Shown here piece by piece: positions 1 to 9,469 of a DNA stretch of 64,000 bases. The translations under genes were made by a program, and so were the position numbers. Position 1 is the stretch's first letter. Every line of letters starts with the position of its first letter. Source of the stretch: Alcanivoracaceae bacterium (GTDB lineage: Bacteria > Pseudomonadota > Gammaproteobacteria > Pseudomonadales > Alcanivoracaceae); assembly GCA_029210325.1 (NCBI GenBank), contig JARGPU010000001.1:72126-136125 (forward strand), given 5' to 3'. Below the pieces are notes generated by a model. The model searched no databases. It was given only the letters and a program-made list of their open reading frames with translations, and had not been told where the DNA came from.

Positions 1-1
1 C

Positions 2-187
<186 letters not shown>

Positions 188-365
188 TCGCTCATAGCTG
201 GCGGCTCTGGAACATTTACCCGGGCCGCCCACTCGCCCCTCCGTCTGATAGACCTTGGCGGCAAACATCCCCATTATTGGCCTTCTTACGATAACGATGC
301 CTGGCCATGACGCCGGGCCGTACCGCCGTGGTGCGGATCACGGCACTGCAAGGAGAACTAGCATC

Positions 366-2054
366 ATGAAGTGGACCCTGAGCGGCCGTTTTGCCGCCAT
401 CCTGCTATTTACCATCGCCGCCACCGGCCATGCCCGGCTGCCTGCGGCGGCAATTTCCTCGGCCCATCCGCTGGCAACCGAGGCTGGCTTCGAAGTTCTT
501 GATCAGGGCGGCAACGCCTTCGATGCGGCTATTGCGGTCAGCGCAGCGCTGGCCGTGGTTGAACCATATAGCTCGGGCATGGGCGGTGGCGGTTTCTGGC
601 TTCTGCACGACGTGGCCAGCGGTCGCAATGTGATGATCGATGGCCGAGAAGAAGCGCCTGGCGCTGCCAGTCGCGATATGTATCTGGATAACCGCGGTCA
701 GGTAGTAAGGGATTGGGCAATCAACGGCCCCAGCGCCGCTGGCATCCCCGGCCAGCCAGCTGCACTGGCTCACCTTGCCGCCGGCTACGGCACACTGCCC
801 CTATCGGTAACGCTGGCACCTGCCATTCGACTGGCGAAAGACGGTTTTCAGGTCGAAGAGCACTACCGCCACATGGCAAATTATCGGCGCGATGTGCTGA
901 ATCGCTCCCCGGAAGCACGGCATATTTTTCTTAATAATGGTGAGGTGCCACCGGTTGGCCACCTGATTGTGCAACCGGAGCTCGCTCACCTTCTTGAGCT
1001 ACTTGCCGATCAAGGCCATGACGGCTTCTATCGTGGCGAGCTGGCACAAAAACTGGTCGACGGCGTGATCAATAACGGCGGCCTCTGGTCGATGGAAGAT
1101 CTGGCCAACTATAAAGTGGTTGAACGGGAACCCATTATCGGCACTTTTCGGGGCGCCAAAATCATCAGCGCTGCCCCGCCTTCTTCCGGCGGCGTGGTAT
1201 TGATTCAAGCCCTGAATATTCTCGAGCGTTTCAATGACGGCCAGCCCGATCCAGCCCTGCTGCCACACCTTGCCATTGAAAGCATGCGCCGTGCATACCG
1301 CGACAGAGCGCTACACCTTGGCGACCCGGACTTTGTTGACATGCCTATTACCCGGCTGCTCGACAAGGACTACGCAACCGGTCTGGCCGCTAGCATTAAA
1401 CTCGATCAGGCCACTCCGTCTGCGAGCCTCGGTGAGCCGATCACCGTTGAACAGGGCAATCACACCAGCCACTTTTCAATCATTGACCAGCAGGGCAATC
1501 GAGTCGCCGCCACACTGAGCATCAACTTGCCGTTTGGCTCCGGGTTTGTGGTACCGAAAACCGGTTTGCTACTTAACAACGAGATGGATGATTTCTCTGC
1601 CAACCCCGGCAGTGCCAATGCCTATGGATTAATCGGCGGCGAAGCCAACTCTATTGCCGCGGGCAAGCGCCCGCTATCTTCCATGACGCCAACATTTATC
1701 GAGTGGGACGGAAAAGTGGCCATTCTTGGCACGCCTGGCGGCAGCCGGATTATTAGTATGGTGATGCTGGCAGCTCTTGAGGCGCTGCAGGGAAAGCCGG
1801 CTGAGGACTGGGTATCCAGTCCCCGTTTTCATCACCAGTATATGCCCGACATGGTTCAGGGAGAGCCGGACTTTGTTGGCACCGAGGCAGGTAAATCCCT
1901 GCTGGTGCGTGGCCATCAGATGGAGTCCACTGGCCGCCGTTACGGTAATATGCAGGCCATTTTGTGGGACAGCAAAGCCGCATCACTGCAAGCGGCATCT
2001 GATCCCAGAGGAATGGGCGAAGCACTGGTAAGAGAGCCAAAAAAGAAAGACTGA
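366..2054 (+). CDS. ggt: Gamma-glutamyltransferase (glutathione hydrolase)
   Basis: This is a 562-residue periplasmic Ntn-hydrolase that removes or transfers the gamma-glutamyl group of glutathione and related compounds. The first 25 or so residues form a signal peptide (MKWTLSGRFAAILLF core, then an ATGHA-type cleavage site). The precursor is autocleaved before a Thr, here T367 in the motif NHTSHFS, which matches T391 of E. coli Ggt. The flanking LLNNEMDDFS, KRPLSSMTPT and GTPGGSRII motifs are also present. The ATG at 366 is preferred over an in-frame ATG at 255 because AGGAG lies 10 bases upstream and the signal peptide begins there. A strong terminator follows the stop. Confidence 0.93.
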   Translation: MKWTLSGRFAAILLFTIAATGHARLPAAAISSAHPLATEAGFEVLDQGGNAFDAAIAVSAALAVVEPYSSGMGGGGFWLLHDVASGRNVMIDGREEAPGAASRDMYLDNRGQVVRDWAINGPSAAGIPGQPAALAHLAAGYGTLPLSVTLAPAIRLAKDGFQVEEHYRHMANYRRDVLNRSPEARHIFLNNGEVPPVGHLIVQPELAHLLELLADQGHDGFYRGELAQKLVDGVINNGGLWSMEDLANYKVVEREPIIGTFRGAKIISAAPPSSGGVVLIQALNILERFNDGQPDPALLPHLAIESMRRAYRDRALHLGDPDFVDMPITRLLDKDYATGLAASIKLDQATPSASLGEPITVEQGNHTSHFSIIDQQGNRVAATLSINLPFGSGFVVPKTGLLLNNEMDDFSANPGSANAYGLIGGEANSIAAGKRPLSSMTPTFIEWDGKVAILGTPGGSRIISMVMLAALEALQGKPAEDWVSSPRFHHQYMPDMVQGEPDFVGTEAGKSLLVRGHQMESTGRRYGNMQAILWDSKAASLQAASDPRGMGEALVREPKKKD

Positions 2055-2065
2055 AACAGGGAAAC

Positions 2066-2097
2066 AAAAAAGGCCCGCGAAACGCGGGCCTTTTTTT
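2066..2097. terminator. Bidirectional rho-independent terminator
   Basis: A perfect 8-bp stem (GGCCCGCG / CGCGGGCC, 2072-2090) with an AAA loop is flanked by six A on the left and seven T on the right. It can therefore stop transcripts from both directions. It sits between the convergent ggt and Ig-like lipoprotein genes. Confidence 0.93.
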
Positions 2098-2115
2098 GAT
2101 CACGACTTGCTTTGA

Positions 2116-4674
2116 TCAGGGCTTGGTAACGGTAAACACCGTTGCCGTCTCAACCCTTGATGAAACCCGGACCTGAATCGCCTCCACCGTGCCGGAGGGA
2201 ATTGCCGCCGGGAATATCATGGTGAAGAAACAAACCAGCGGTTCAGTGCTATTGAAAGCAGAACACTGAGCGCCAAACACGTCTGCCTGACCATTTACCG
2301 CCGTTGCCAGCACTGAAGTGGTTGACTCTCCATCACTGATCGGAGCATTACCATTAGCGTCAGCGGTCACCACTTTGAAGGTGGCCGAATTAGCAGTGAT
2401 ATTCTGAATCTGGCCGTCCGCTGCAATAGAGTCAAAGATAGCCGGATTTGCGCCAGAGCTGTCACCAACGATCACCGTACGCCCCCAGTTCTGCGGTGCG
2501 CCGCCATCCCGATCTTCCCAGATCCAGTCGGTATCCACTGGAAACACATAGGCGTATGAAGCATCCGTGGACAACGCCATAGTGGTCGAGGTGCGCACGT
2601 TAGCCAATGACGCGCAGTGGCCTGCCGCCTTGGCAGCTGCCGAACAGCTCAGGCCACGGAACAGCGCACCTGCTTGGGTGTAGTCTTCATCTTCGTCGAA
2701 ATCCATGAAGTCGTTAGCGGCAGACTGTGGTGCATTAGTACGAACGCCGGTTTCGTTGTCATCGCGGAAAGCTTCGGGGAGCGCCCGCCACTCCTCTGTC
2801 AAATCGAATACGTTGTTGCGATTAACGGCGTCATCAAAGCTCTCTTCACCTACCGTCCAGGCGGTAATCGTGGTGCGCCCAAAACGGTCGTGTACACCGC
2901 ATGGCATATCTGCGACCAAGCCGTTCTTGATTCGGTCCAGGGCAGTACCAGAGAAGAACTCTGGAGCCCCACAGGCGCGCCCAGCACGGCCGGCATCATA
3001 TTTATTCACCGTAATGCCCGGGCTAGTCCAGGTTACATTACACACACCGTCAATAGTTTCGCAGCTTGGGGTGATACCACCCAGCTCGGTGGTGAAGTTA
3101 ACCAATGTGCCATCAGCCACCAACTGACCCATACGATCCTGCAGGGAAATCACCACAGGCACTTCCTGAGCCACGCGGTTGCCAACCCCCGGGTTGAGGA
3201 ACTCGGTAGCGATAGAGAAACGTTCCTGCTCAGGCAAACCAACCTGAACAGAGACCGAACCCGTGCCAAGAATCTCTGGATTGGAACCCACTACCCGAGC
3301 ACGCACACTACCAATGGTCGGCACCGTGCCGCTGGTTACTGTAACGCGGGCTTCGCCAGACGCATTTGTTGAACCAGTCAGGCCAGAAGTAATATCAAAG
3401 CCACCGGCACCGGCAGTGACTTCAAATTCTACCGAAACACCGCTGCCCACCGGCTCGCCATTCTGATTGCGCACCAGGAAGGTCATCACCGACTCCTCCG
3501 GCACGCCAGCCTGAGCAGCACCCTTCAAACCAATCACAGTTGGGTCGGCCTCGAGGAAAGAAATCGAACTACTCGGCGACTGGGCAACAGTGATCTGTGG
3601 AGATACGGCAGTCTGCGCGTCGCCGCCCAAAGTGACGGTGGCACGGATAACATCGGAGGTACAGTTAGTGGCCGGCTCGTAGGTGGTGCTTACATTGCCA
3701 CCAACTGCTGTTCTTGGTGAATCAATCTGAGCGAAGCCACTGTCGACGCAGTCCGAAGAAAAATTAACCTGCGCAATGCCCCCAGTCCACAGAGCATTGC
3801 CCGGATCAACCACAATGGAGGCCTGAACCGAAACGCTAGAACCAACCCCGGTGGAAGTTGCAGAAACAGCCAGCTCACCCTCAGTAAAACCAGCGCCACT
3901 GCCATTACCGAACAACAGTGTTTCTGTTACCGGTGGCTCTTCTGGACTGCCGCCACCATCACCAGCATCGATCTGGTAATAGCTGGTAAAGGTGGAACCT
4001 TCATAACTGGCCTCAATACCGCCAGCTCCAGAACCCTCGCCCGCCTCCAGTGTCACTCGGGCAACACCATTGGCATCGGTCAGTGCGGTGCCACTACTTG
4101 GCACCAAAACACCTAGAGTTACCGAGAAATTAACCACACGATTAGCAACCGGTATACCTGAGTCAGTAACCGTCACGGAAAAAATACCAGCGCGATCATC
4201 ACGGATCGGACGGTCTGTGGAACCAACAGGCACGCCACCGGCATCAAGCAGAGTTCCTGTCAGCTGGATAGCTGACGGGTCGGTGGGATCAGTCGGGTCA
4301 CCTGGGTCAACCGGTGGAACCGCTGTTCCGCAGGACAATAGATGGACGAATTTCGGATCACTGGACACCGATTGCGTGGACGTACCAAAACGGCAAGTGG
4401 CGCCCGTCGCCGTGCCGAGTCGCACTATATGAAGAGCCGCATTGGAAACCCGCTGGGTAAAGCGCTGCGTGGTGTTAGTGGTGAAACTGAGAGTTTCGTA
4501 ATCAGTACCGCTCTGCGAAAGAACCACACTGACCGACTGGCCCGCCAAAAGACCGACCACTTCGACACCCGGCGAACCGAGCACCAAACCGTCGCCGGAA
4601 GAGGAACCACCGCAGGCTGACAGCCCGAGAGATGCCAGCGCAATCATTACCAGACTTTTATACTTATTCATCAC
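2116..4674 (-). CDS. Large Ig-like (Big_1 type) lipoprotein
   Basis: An 852-residue predicted outer-membrane lipoprotein of unknown exact role. The N-terminus has a lipoprotein signal ending in LSAC, with the lipidated Cys at about residue 21, followed by Gly/Ser. A D-P-T repeat linker lies near residue 125. At least three stretches then resemble bacterial Ig-like Big_1 domains of intimin/invasin-type proteins, each with a TDANGVARV-like or TNASGEARV-like turn (about 135-235, 380-470 and 490-560). The last 280 residues are less Ig-like, acidic (DFDEDEDY) and contain Cys residues. Such proteins are usually surface adhesins or structural spacers, which is an inference here. The OmpX-like barrel gene just upstream on the same strand could be co-expressed. 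Confidence 0.75.
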   Translation of the reverse strand: MMNKYKSLVMIALASLGLSACGGSSSGDGLVLGSPGVEVVGLLAGQSVSVVLSQSGTDYETLSFTTNTTQRFTQRVSNAALHIVRLGTATGATCRFGTSTQSVSSDPKFVHLLSCGTAVPPVDPGDPTDPTDPSAIQLTGTLLDAGGVPVGSTDRPIRDDRAGIFSVTVTDSGIPVANRVVNFSVTLGVLVPSSGTALTDANGVARVTLEAGEGSGAGGIEASYEGSTFTSYYQIDAGDGGGSPEEPPVTETLLFGNGSGAGFTEGELAVSATSTGVGSSVSVQASIVVDPGNALWTGGIAQVNFSSDCVDSGFAQIDSPRTAVGGNVSTTYEPATNCTSDVIRATVTLGGDAQTAVSPQITVAQSPSSSISFLEADPTVIGLKGAAQAGVPEESVMTFLVRNQNGEPVGSGVSVEFEVTAGAGGFDITSGLTGSTNASGEARVTVTSGTVPTIGSVRARVVGSNPEILGTGSVSVQVGLPEQERFSIATEFLNPGVGNRVAQEVPVVISLQDRMGQLVADGTLVNFTTELGGITPSCETIDGVCNVTWTSPGITVNKYDAGRAGRACGAPEFFSGTALDRIKNGLVADMPCGVHDRFGRTTITAWTVGEESFDDAVNRNNVFDLTEEWRALPEAFRDDNETGVRTNAPQSAANDFMDFDEDEDYTQAGALFRGLSCSAAAKAAGHCASLANVRTSTTMALSTDASYAYVFPVDTDWIWEDRDGGAPQNWGRTVIVGDSSGANPAIFDSIAADGQIQNITANSATFKVVTADANGNAPISDGESTTSVLATAVNGQADVFGAQCSAFNSTEPLVCFFTMIFPAAIPSGTVEAIQVRVSSRVETATVFTVTKP

Positions 4675-4735
4675 TTTTTCCCCGACAATCGCTCTGCAGC
4701 AAGGTCACCCTGATGACTGCCAAATATCTGTTAAA

Positions 4736-5272
4736 TCAGAAACGCCAGAACACGCCCGCTGATGGGCCTGTCCGGTTGATGTCACTGACTGGTTTCATGG
4801 TCAGTGCAAAATACTCAAGATTCAGTCCCAGGTTTTCACCCAAAGAAATATCCACACCCACCGCTGCCGCCACATCAGCCACAGTCGCCTCACCGGAAAG
4901 CGGGCCTGCCCCGGACAGCTCTTCCCGAGTCCACATATAACCCAGTCCGAGATAAGGGGTCAGCGAGCCGTACTCTTTACGCACCCGCAACAGCCCACCA
5001 ATGGAATACAAATTCTTGAGTTCTGCCGCACCATCTTTTACCGAAGCTGTGGTCATGCCAACGCGCAATTCGGAAGAGAAGTACTCGTTGATCTCACCAC
5101 CGAAGCGCACTACTGTTTCGCCGGTATCGATAGTGTCTCCCGGAACGAAGCGGCTATCCTGCTCGATAACCATATAATTGACGCCGATATAGGCATTGCT
5201 TTCACCCGCGTGCGCCACAACTGCAAGGCTCGCTATCACGCCAGCAAACAGGCCAACAAAACCTCTTTTCAT
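4736..5272 (-). CDS. OmpX-like outer membrane beta-barrel protein
   Basis: A 178-residue protein with a clear signal peptide (MKRGFVGLFAGVIASLA, cleavage after AHA). It then has alternating amphipathic strands rich in Gly and aromatics, such as YIGVNYMVI, YSIGGLLRV, LTPYLGLGYMW and LNLEYFAL. It ends in Phe (FWRF), the usual BAM recognition signature of outer-membrane barrels. The size fits an eight-stranded OmpX/OmpW/OprF-N-like barrel. It lies 61 bases upstream of the Ig-like lipoprotein on the same strand, so the two may form one transcript. The function is not known from sequence; a porin or adhesion role would be a guess. Confidence 0.75.
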   Translation of the reverse strand: MKRGFVGLFAGVIASLAVVAHAGESNAYIGVNYMVIEQDSRFVPGDTIDTGETVVRFGGEINEYFSSELRVGMTTASVKDGAAELKNLYSIGGLLRVRKEYGSLTPYLGLGYMWTREELSGAGPLSGEATVADVAAAVGVDISLGENLGLNLEYFALTMKPVSDINRTGPSAGVFWRF

Positions 5273-5335
5273 TTTTCTTCTCCGTCAAAAATTCTTACGC
5301 TGCGGGCAGACTGCGGCACGGTGTGCCGGCCGGCA

Positions 5336-5689
5336 TCAGCGGTTCGCTTTATCCGTTGCTCTTTCGCTCTGCAGAAAATCGTGTTGCGCTGGAGTGCAAC
5401 CAAGGCAGCGCAGGAAAGTAGATCGCGCAGGCGCCTTAACCAGCTTCTCCGCTGACTCATCAACGTTGTCACCGAGGATCGATGCAGGTAGTGCCAGCGT
5501 GAATACCCCCAAACCAATCAGGGAAATAGTCGCCAGAACCGGACGGGCGAAGAATGTATCTGCAATCATCGCAAATTCACCTGGACGATCGCTGTCCGGG
5601 TCAAATGCGTGCGCCACTGGCACCACGCCTGCGAACAAGATACTAAAGGCGAGGAACGAGGCCAGAAATGGGCGCTTTGCTCGCAGCAT
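5336..5689 (-). CDS. Small predicted membrane protein with CLGC motif
   Basis: A 117-residue protein that I do not recognise with certainty. It starts with a basic segment and a hydrophobic stretch that may be a cleaved signal or a first membrane helix (ending VVPVAHA). A second hydrophobic helix follows at about residues 53-70 (ATISLIGLGVFTLALPASIL). The C-terminal tail contains FLRCLGCTP, a closely spaced Cys pair that could bind metal or form a disulfide. Similar short proteins in pseudomonads are often annotated only as hypothetical or as multidrug transporter without experimental support. It is on the same strand as the OmpX-like gene, 63 bases upstream of it. Confidence 0.6.
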   Translation of the reverse strand: MLRAKRPFLASFLAFSILFAGVVPVAHAFDPDSDRPGEFAMIADTFFARPVLATISLIGLGVFTLALPASILGDNVDESAEKLVKAPARSTFLRCLGCTPAQHDFLQSERATDKANR

Positions 5690-5807
5690 GATGGAACCCT
5701 CTAATTGCTTGTTATAGTTAATGTAACGCTGCCATTATGGCTTCTAAGTTCTTAATAAACCGGCAATTGCTCACAATCTACACCTTTGATTCCACCGCGG
5801 CAACCCA

Positions 5808-6617
5808 TCAGCGCTGACATTGCGGGCAATAGCACGTGGTGCGCTGGCCATGCCGCGCGCCCTTCAAAATCGCCGCACAAATCAGGCAACTCTGCCCTGC
5901 TCGGCCATAAACCGACAGGTCCTGAGCAAAATAACCCGGCTGGCCGTCCACCCGGCTGAAGTCCCTGAGGGTGGTGCCGCCCGCCTCGATTGCCCGACCC
6001 AGCACGGTACGAATAGCCTCCGCCAGCCGGACATAGCGCTCCCTGCTGATGCGACCTGCCTGCCGTGAGGGATGGATCCCGGCCAGGAAAAGGCTCTCCT
6101 GAGCATAGATGTTGCCGACGCCGACTACTGTGCGGTTGTCCATAATAAAGGTCTTCACCGACTGCCTGCGGCCCGCCGCGCGTGCCGCCAGCCAATGACC
6201 ATCGAATCCCGGTTCCAGCGGCTCCGGCCCCAGGTGACCCAGCAATGGATGGCTGTCCGCCCGCTCGCTCCACAGCACTGCACCAAAACGACGCGGATCA
6301 TTGAGACGCAATAGCTGGCCGCTATCCAGCAGCACATCCACATGGTCGTGCTTGCCTGCCGGCGTACCCACCGGCAGCACTCGCAGGCTGCCAGACATGC
6401 CCAAATGGATCAGTAGCTGGCCCTCGGCCAGATCGATCAACACGAATTTGGCCCGGCGCCGCACTCCCTCCACCGGCATGTCGCGCAGCCCCATGACCTC
6501 AGCCGGCACCAACCAACGCAACTGCGGCTGACGTACCAGCACGCGAGTGATCCTCACCCCCCTGAGGTAGGGGGCAATGCCACGACATGTGGTTTCCACT
6601 TCAGGTAGTTCGGGCAT
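5808..6617 (-). CDS. mutM: Formamidopyrimidine-DNA glycosylase (Fpg)
   Basis: A 269-residue bifunctional DNA glycosylase/AP lyase that removes 8-oxoguanine and other oxidised purines. The protein begins MPELPEVE, giving the catalytic Pro2 and Glu3 once Met is removed. The conserved lysine region and the ARRAKFVLI strand follow. The C-terminus carries the zinc finger with two Cys pairs (CLIC and CPQCQR), ending at the stop. The frame stays open further upstream, but the ATG at 6617 is required because the N-terminal proline is the nucleophile. It is divergent from the desaturase gene, with 140 bases between the two starts. Confidence 0.96.
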   Translation of the reverse strand: MPELPEVETTCRGIAPYLRGVRITRVLVRQPQLRWLVPAEVMGLRDMPVEGVRRRAKFVLIDLAEGQLLIHLGMSGSLRVLPVGTPAGKHDHVDVLLDSGQLLRLNDPRRFGAVLWSERADSHPLLGHLGPEPLEPGFDGHWLAARAAGRRQSVKTFIMDNRTVVGVGNIYAQESLFLAGIHPSRQAGRISRERYVRLAEAIRTVLGRAIEAGGTTLRDFSRVDGQPGYFAQDLSVYGRAGQSCLICAAILKGARHGQRTTCYCPQCQR

Positions 6618-6757
6618 ACTTGATATCCGGGCAGTAGGGCCAATGCCGGTGGCACTGGAAAACTGGCACCATCGGCCTTGTATGTTAGGTGCAACTTCAC
6701 CAACAATCTGTGCTCCGATAAGCATCACTCACGATTATAAACCCGCAGTGGAATCCC

Positions 6758-7942
6758 ATGAGTCTTAATGGTCTGTTTTCTCCCTCCGTTTGGCAGGTGG
6801 TGCTAGTCACCCTTGTCCTGACCCATATAACCATCGTCAGCGTCACCGTGTATTTGCACCGTCACTCTGCCCACCGGGCACTGGACCTGCATCCGGCGCT
6901 GGCCCATTTCTTCCGCTTCTGGCTATGGCTTACCACCGCCACCAACACCAAGCAGTGGACTTCGATTCACCGTAAACATCATGCCTTCTGTGAAACGGAG
7001 AATGACCCGCACAGCCCGGTGGTTTTGGGAATTGGCAAGGTGCTACGTGAAGGCGCTGAATTGTATCAAGCCGAAGCAGCCAATCAGGAAACCCTGGACC
7101 GTTTCGGCGCCGGCACGCCGGACGACTGGATTGAACACAACCTTTATAGCCGCTTCCCGAACCTGGGCATTGCCCTGATGGGGGCTATTAACCTGATCTG
7201 CTTTGGCGCCATTGGCATTACCATCTGGGCCATCCAGATGATCTGGATCCCACTTTTTGCCGCTGGGGTGATCAACGGAATCGGTCATTACTGGGGTTAT
7301 CGCAACTTTGAATGCCGCGATGCGTCACGCAACATTGTCCCGTGGGGCATCCTCATTGGTGGCGAAGAGCTGCATAACAATCACCACACCTATCCGAACT
7401 CCGCTAAATTGTCTGTGCGCCGTTTCGAGTTCGATATGGGCTGGGCCTGGATTCGGTTGTTCGAGACCCTGAGACTAGCCAAGGTCAATAAGGTGCCGCC
7501 GCGGCCAGTATTCGCCGAGGACAAGGCAAGTATCGATATCGATACCCTGCGCGCCCTGATGCAGAACCGCTTTCAAGTCATGGCTCGCTATCGCCGCGAA
7601 GTGATTGCGCCGGTCTTTCGCGAGGAAAAAGCCCGCGCCTCTGAAGCCACCAGCGCATTTCTGCGTCGTGCCGGCGCTCTGCTGCACCGCGAGGAAAGCC
7701 TGATTTCCGAGCGTGGCCGAGAGAACCTGAGCAAGCTGGTTTCGGAAAATGAAACGCTGGCGGCTATATACCAGCATCGCCTGCGCTTACAGGCCATCTG
7801 GTCTCGCACCAGCGCAAACTCTCAGGAAATGGTCGAAGCCCTGTGCGAATGGTGCCGCGAGGCAGAAGCTTCCGGCATTCGTGCTCTACAGGAGTTCTCC
7901 GCGCAGCTGAAGTCCTACACGTTACAACCAGCAACGGCTTAA
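6758..7942 (+). CDS. desA: Delta9 fatty acid desaturase (acyl-CoA/phospholipid type)
   Basis: A 394-residue membrane di-iron desaturase that would introduce a double bond into saturated acyl chains. All three histidine boxes are visible: HRHSAHRA from His34, HRKHH at 71-75, and HNNHH at 206-210 (inside GEELHNNHHTYPNS). Hydrophobic segments flank box 1 and cover about residues 140-170. The C-terminal 150 residues form a charged, helical extension. The overall pattern matches the aerobic DesA family of Pseudomonas (PA0286 type), which acts on membrane phospholipid. It is transcribed away from mutM and ends at a strong bidirectional terminator. This is one of three different desaturase-family genes in the window. 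Confidence 0.9.
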   Translation: MSLNGLFSPSVWQVVLVTLVLTHITIVSVTVYLHRHSAHRALDLHPALAHFFRFWLWLTTATNTKQWTSIHRKHHAFCETENDPHSPVVLGIGKVLREGAELYQAEAANQETLDRFGAGTPDDWIEHNLYSRFPNLGIALMGAINLICFGAIGITIWAIQMIWIPLFAAGVINGIGHYWGYRNFECRDASRNIVPWGILIGGEELHNNHHTYPNSAKLSVRRFEFDMGWAWIRLFETLRLAKVNKVPPRPVFAEDKASIDIDTLRALMQNRFQVMARYRREVIAPVFREEKARASEATSAFLRRAGALLHREESLISERGRENLSKLVSENETLAAIYQHRLRLQAIWSRTSANSQEMVEALCEWCREAEASGIRALQEFSAQLKSYTLQPATA

Positions 7943-7979
7943 TGCCGTTGCTATCATGCTGCGGTATTATCGCAGACAC

Positions 7980-8008
7980 AAAAAAGCCCGGCATTGCCGG
8001 GCTTTTTT
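7980..8008. terminator. Bidirectional rho-independent terminator
   Basis: A perfect 13-bp inverted repeat with an ATT loop (AAAAAAGCCCGGC / GCCGGGCTTTTTT) lies between the convergent desaturase and rpmG genes. Six A before and six T after the GC stem make it functional for either strand. Confidence 0.94.
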
Positions 8009-8035
8009 GTGAGGCCGGATTGTTTCAGCAAGTGC

Positions 8036-8206
8036 TTACTTGATCTTGCCTTCCTTGTACGGAACATACTTGCGCAGCACCGGATCAAACTTGTTCATTT
8101 CAAGTTTTTCCGGGTGGTTACGCTTGTTCTTGGTGGTGGTGTAGAAGTGACCAGTGCCACCACTAGAAACCAGCTTGATCTTTTCGCGAGCGCCGCTCTT
8201 TGCCAT
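8036..8206 (-). CDS. rpmG: 50S ribosomal protein L33
   Basis: A 56-residue basic ribosomal protein of the large subunit near the E site. The sequence begins [15 protein letters not shown], continues through the diagnostic [12 protein letters not shown], and ends YKEGKIK. It lacks the four zinc-binding Cys residues of C+ paralogues, so it is the zinc-independent form. It lies 12 bases downstream of rpmB, the usual rpmB-rpmG operon. It ends just before the bidirectional terminator. Confidence 0.97.
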   Translation of the reverse strand: MAKSGAREKIKLVSSGGTGHFYTTTKNKRNHPEKLEMNKFDPVLRKYVPYKEGKIK

Positions 8207-8218
8207 GACTTATTCTCC

Positions 8219-8455
8219 TCAGGCCTTGATGCCACGGGCGCGGATGTCGGCCAACACCGCATCAATACCCAGCTTGTCGATAATCCGCATGCCCTTTGAC
8301 GAGACGCGCAGACGCACAAAACGCTTCTCGGTCTCAACCCAGAAACGGTGATGGTGCAAATTCGGCTCGAAACGACGCTTGGTCTTAATATTCGAGTGAG
8401 AAACGTGGTTGCCCGTGATGGGGCGCTTCCCGGTAACTTGGCAAACTCTGGACAT
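8219..8455 (-). CDS. rpmB: 50S ribosomal protein L28
   Basis: A 78-residue large-subunit ribosomal protein. The N-terminal [12 protein letters not shown], the [14 protein letters not shown] segment and the C-terminal [12 protein letters not shown] are typical of L28. It is the first gene of the rpmB-rpmG pair. Any promoter must lie in the 161-base gap to radC. That gap also holds the end of radC, and I saw no other feature in it. Confidence 0.97.
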   Translation of the reverse strand: MSRVCQVTGKRPITGNHVSHSNIKTKRRFEPNLHHHRFWVETEKRFVRLRVSSKGMRIIDKLGIDAVLADIRARGIKA

Positions 8456-8616
8456 TGTCTTGCTCCGACATCAATCAACGGGGGAGACGCCCCCGGAAAA
8501 GGCGCGTTTTATACCAGAAGGGCATCAGGCACACAAGCAACAATGGACAAATGCCCGATATGACCGGCCCGGGTCCTGCCTTCCGCTATCTGCTTAGTGC
8601 TTCACTTGGGCGTGAT

Positions 8617-9291
8617 CTAGAGCCAGCCGCGCTCTGCCAGCGACACCCAGTTGCCATCACCGATAACCAGATGATCCAGCACCCTGATATCTACCAAACC
8701 CAGCGCCTCAACCAGACGACGGGTAATGGAGCGGTCCGCCTCACTGGGCTCTGCCACACCGGAGGGGTGATTGTGCGCCAAAATCAGCGCCGCCGCATTA
8801 TGTTCCAGACTGCGGCGGACTACTTCTCGTGGATAAACGGCGGCTCCATCAATGGTGCCACGGAACAATTCCTCAAATGCCAGCACCCGGTGTTTGTTAT
8901 CCAGAAACAGACAGGCAAACACCTCGTGGGGATAGCGACGCAGCTTGGCCATCAGAAAACGACCGGCATCATCAGGCTTTGTAAGTGAATGCTCGCGTAC
9001 CATTTCCGCAGCCAAATAACGGCGCCCCAGCTCCAGCGCCCCCAATAGCTGGGCTAGCCTGGCGTCGCCCAGACCGGGCTGGCTGCGCAACTTTGACAGC
9101 GGCATATCCAGCAGCCCGCGTAGCCCTCCACTGGTGCCAAGTAGCTCGCGCCCCAGATCTACTGCGGTGCGCCCACGAGCCCCTGTACGCAGGAAGATTG
9201 CCAACAACTCGGCATCGCTGAGCACTTCGGCACCGCGTTGCAACAACTTCTCCCGTGGCCGCTCTGCTGCCGGCCAGTCGCTAATTGCCAT
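8617..9291 (-). CDS. radC: RadC family protein (JAMM/MPN+ domain)
   Basis: A 224-residue protein of the RadC/UPF0758 family. An N-terminal helix-hairpin-helix-like region (about residues 10-100, [13 protein letters not shown] onward) precedes a JAMM metalloprotease-fold domain. That domain carries the zinc motif HNHPSG (about residues 172-177) followed by a conserved Asp. Its cellular role is unsettled, and the old DNA repair assignment came from a misattributed mutation. The start at 9291 gives the usual family length; a longer in-frame start at 9408 would add an unlikely Cys-containing tail and run into the coaBC promoter region. It is divergent from coaBC. Confidence 0.9.
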   Translation of the reverse strand: MAISDWPAAERPREKLLQRGAEVLSDAELLAIFLRTGARGRTAVDLGRELLGTSGGLRGLLDMPLSKLRSQPGLGDARLAQLLGALELGRRYLAAEMVREHSLTKPDDAGRFLMAKLRRYPHEVFACLFLDNKHRVLAFEELFRGTIDGAAVYPREVVRRSLEHNAAALILAHNHPSGVAEPSEADRSITRRLVEALGLVDIRVLDHLVIGDGNWVSLAERGWL

Positions 9292-9469
9292 ATGTTGTCT
9301 GCCCTGTCCGGTAAAAGACCACTGTTTCACGTTCGCCCACTCCGTCTTGCCAGCTTTTACCGCCAGTTGCTTTGGGAGATTGGCGCAAAGTGTGCGGTCA
9401 CTACGCAACCTGCGGCGGTGGTGGTACGCTAGGCACCCTCTTCACCTCAGAATAAAGCGCCACTTCGCC

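Noticed and set aside
9134-9469. A 112-codon N-terminal extension of CoaBC
   Set aside because: The extension is antisense to radC and ends exactly where the conserved CoaC start begins; it is a by-product of low stop-codon density.
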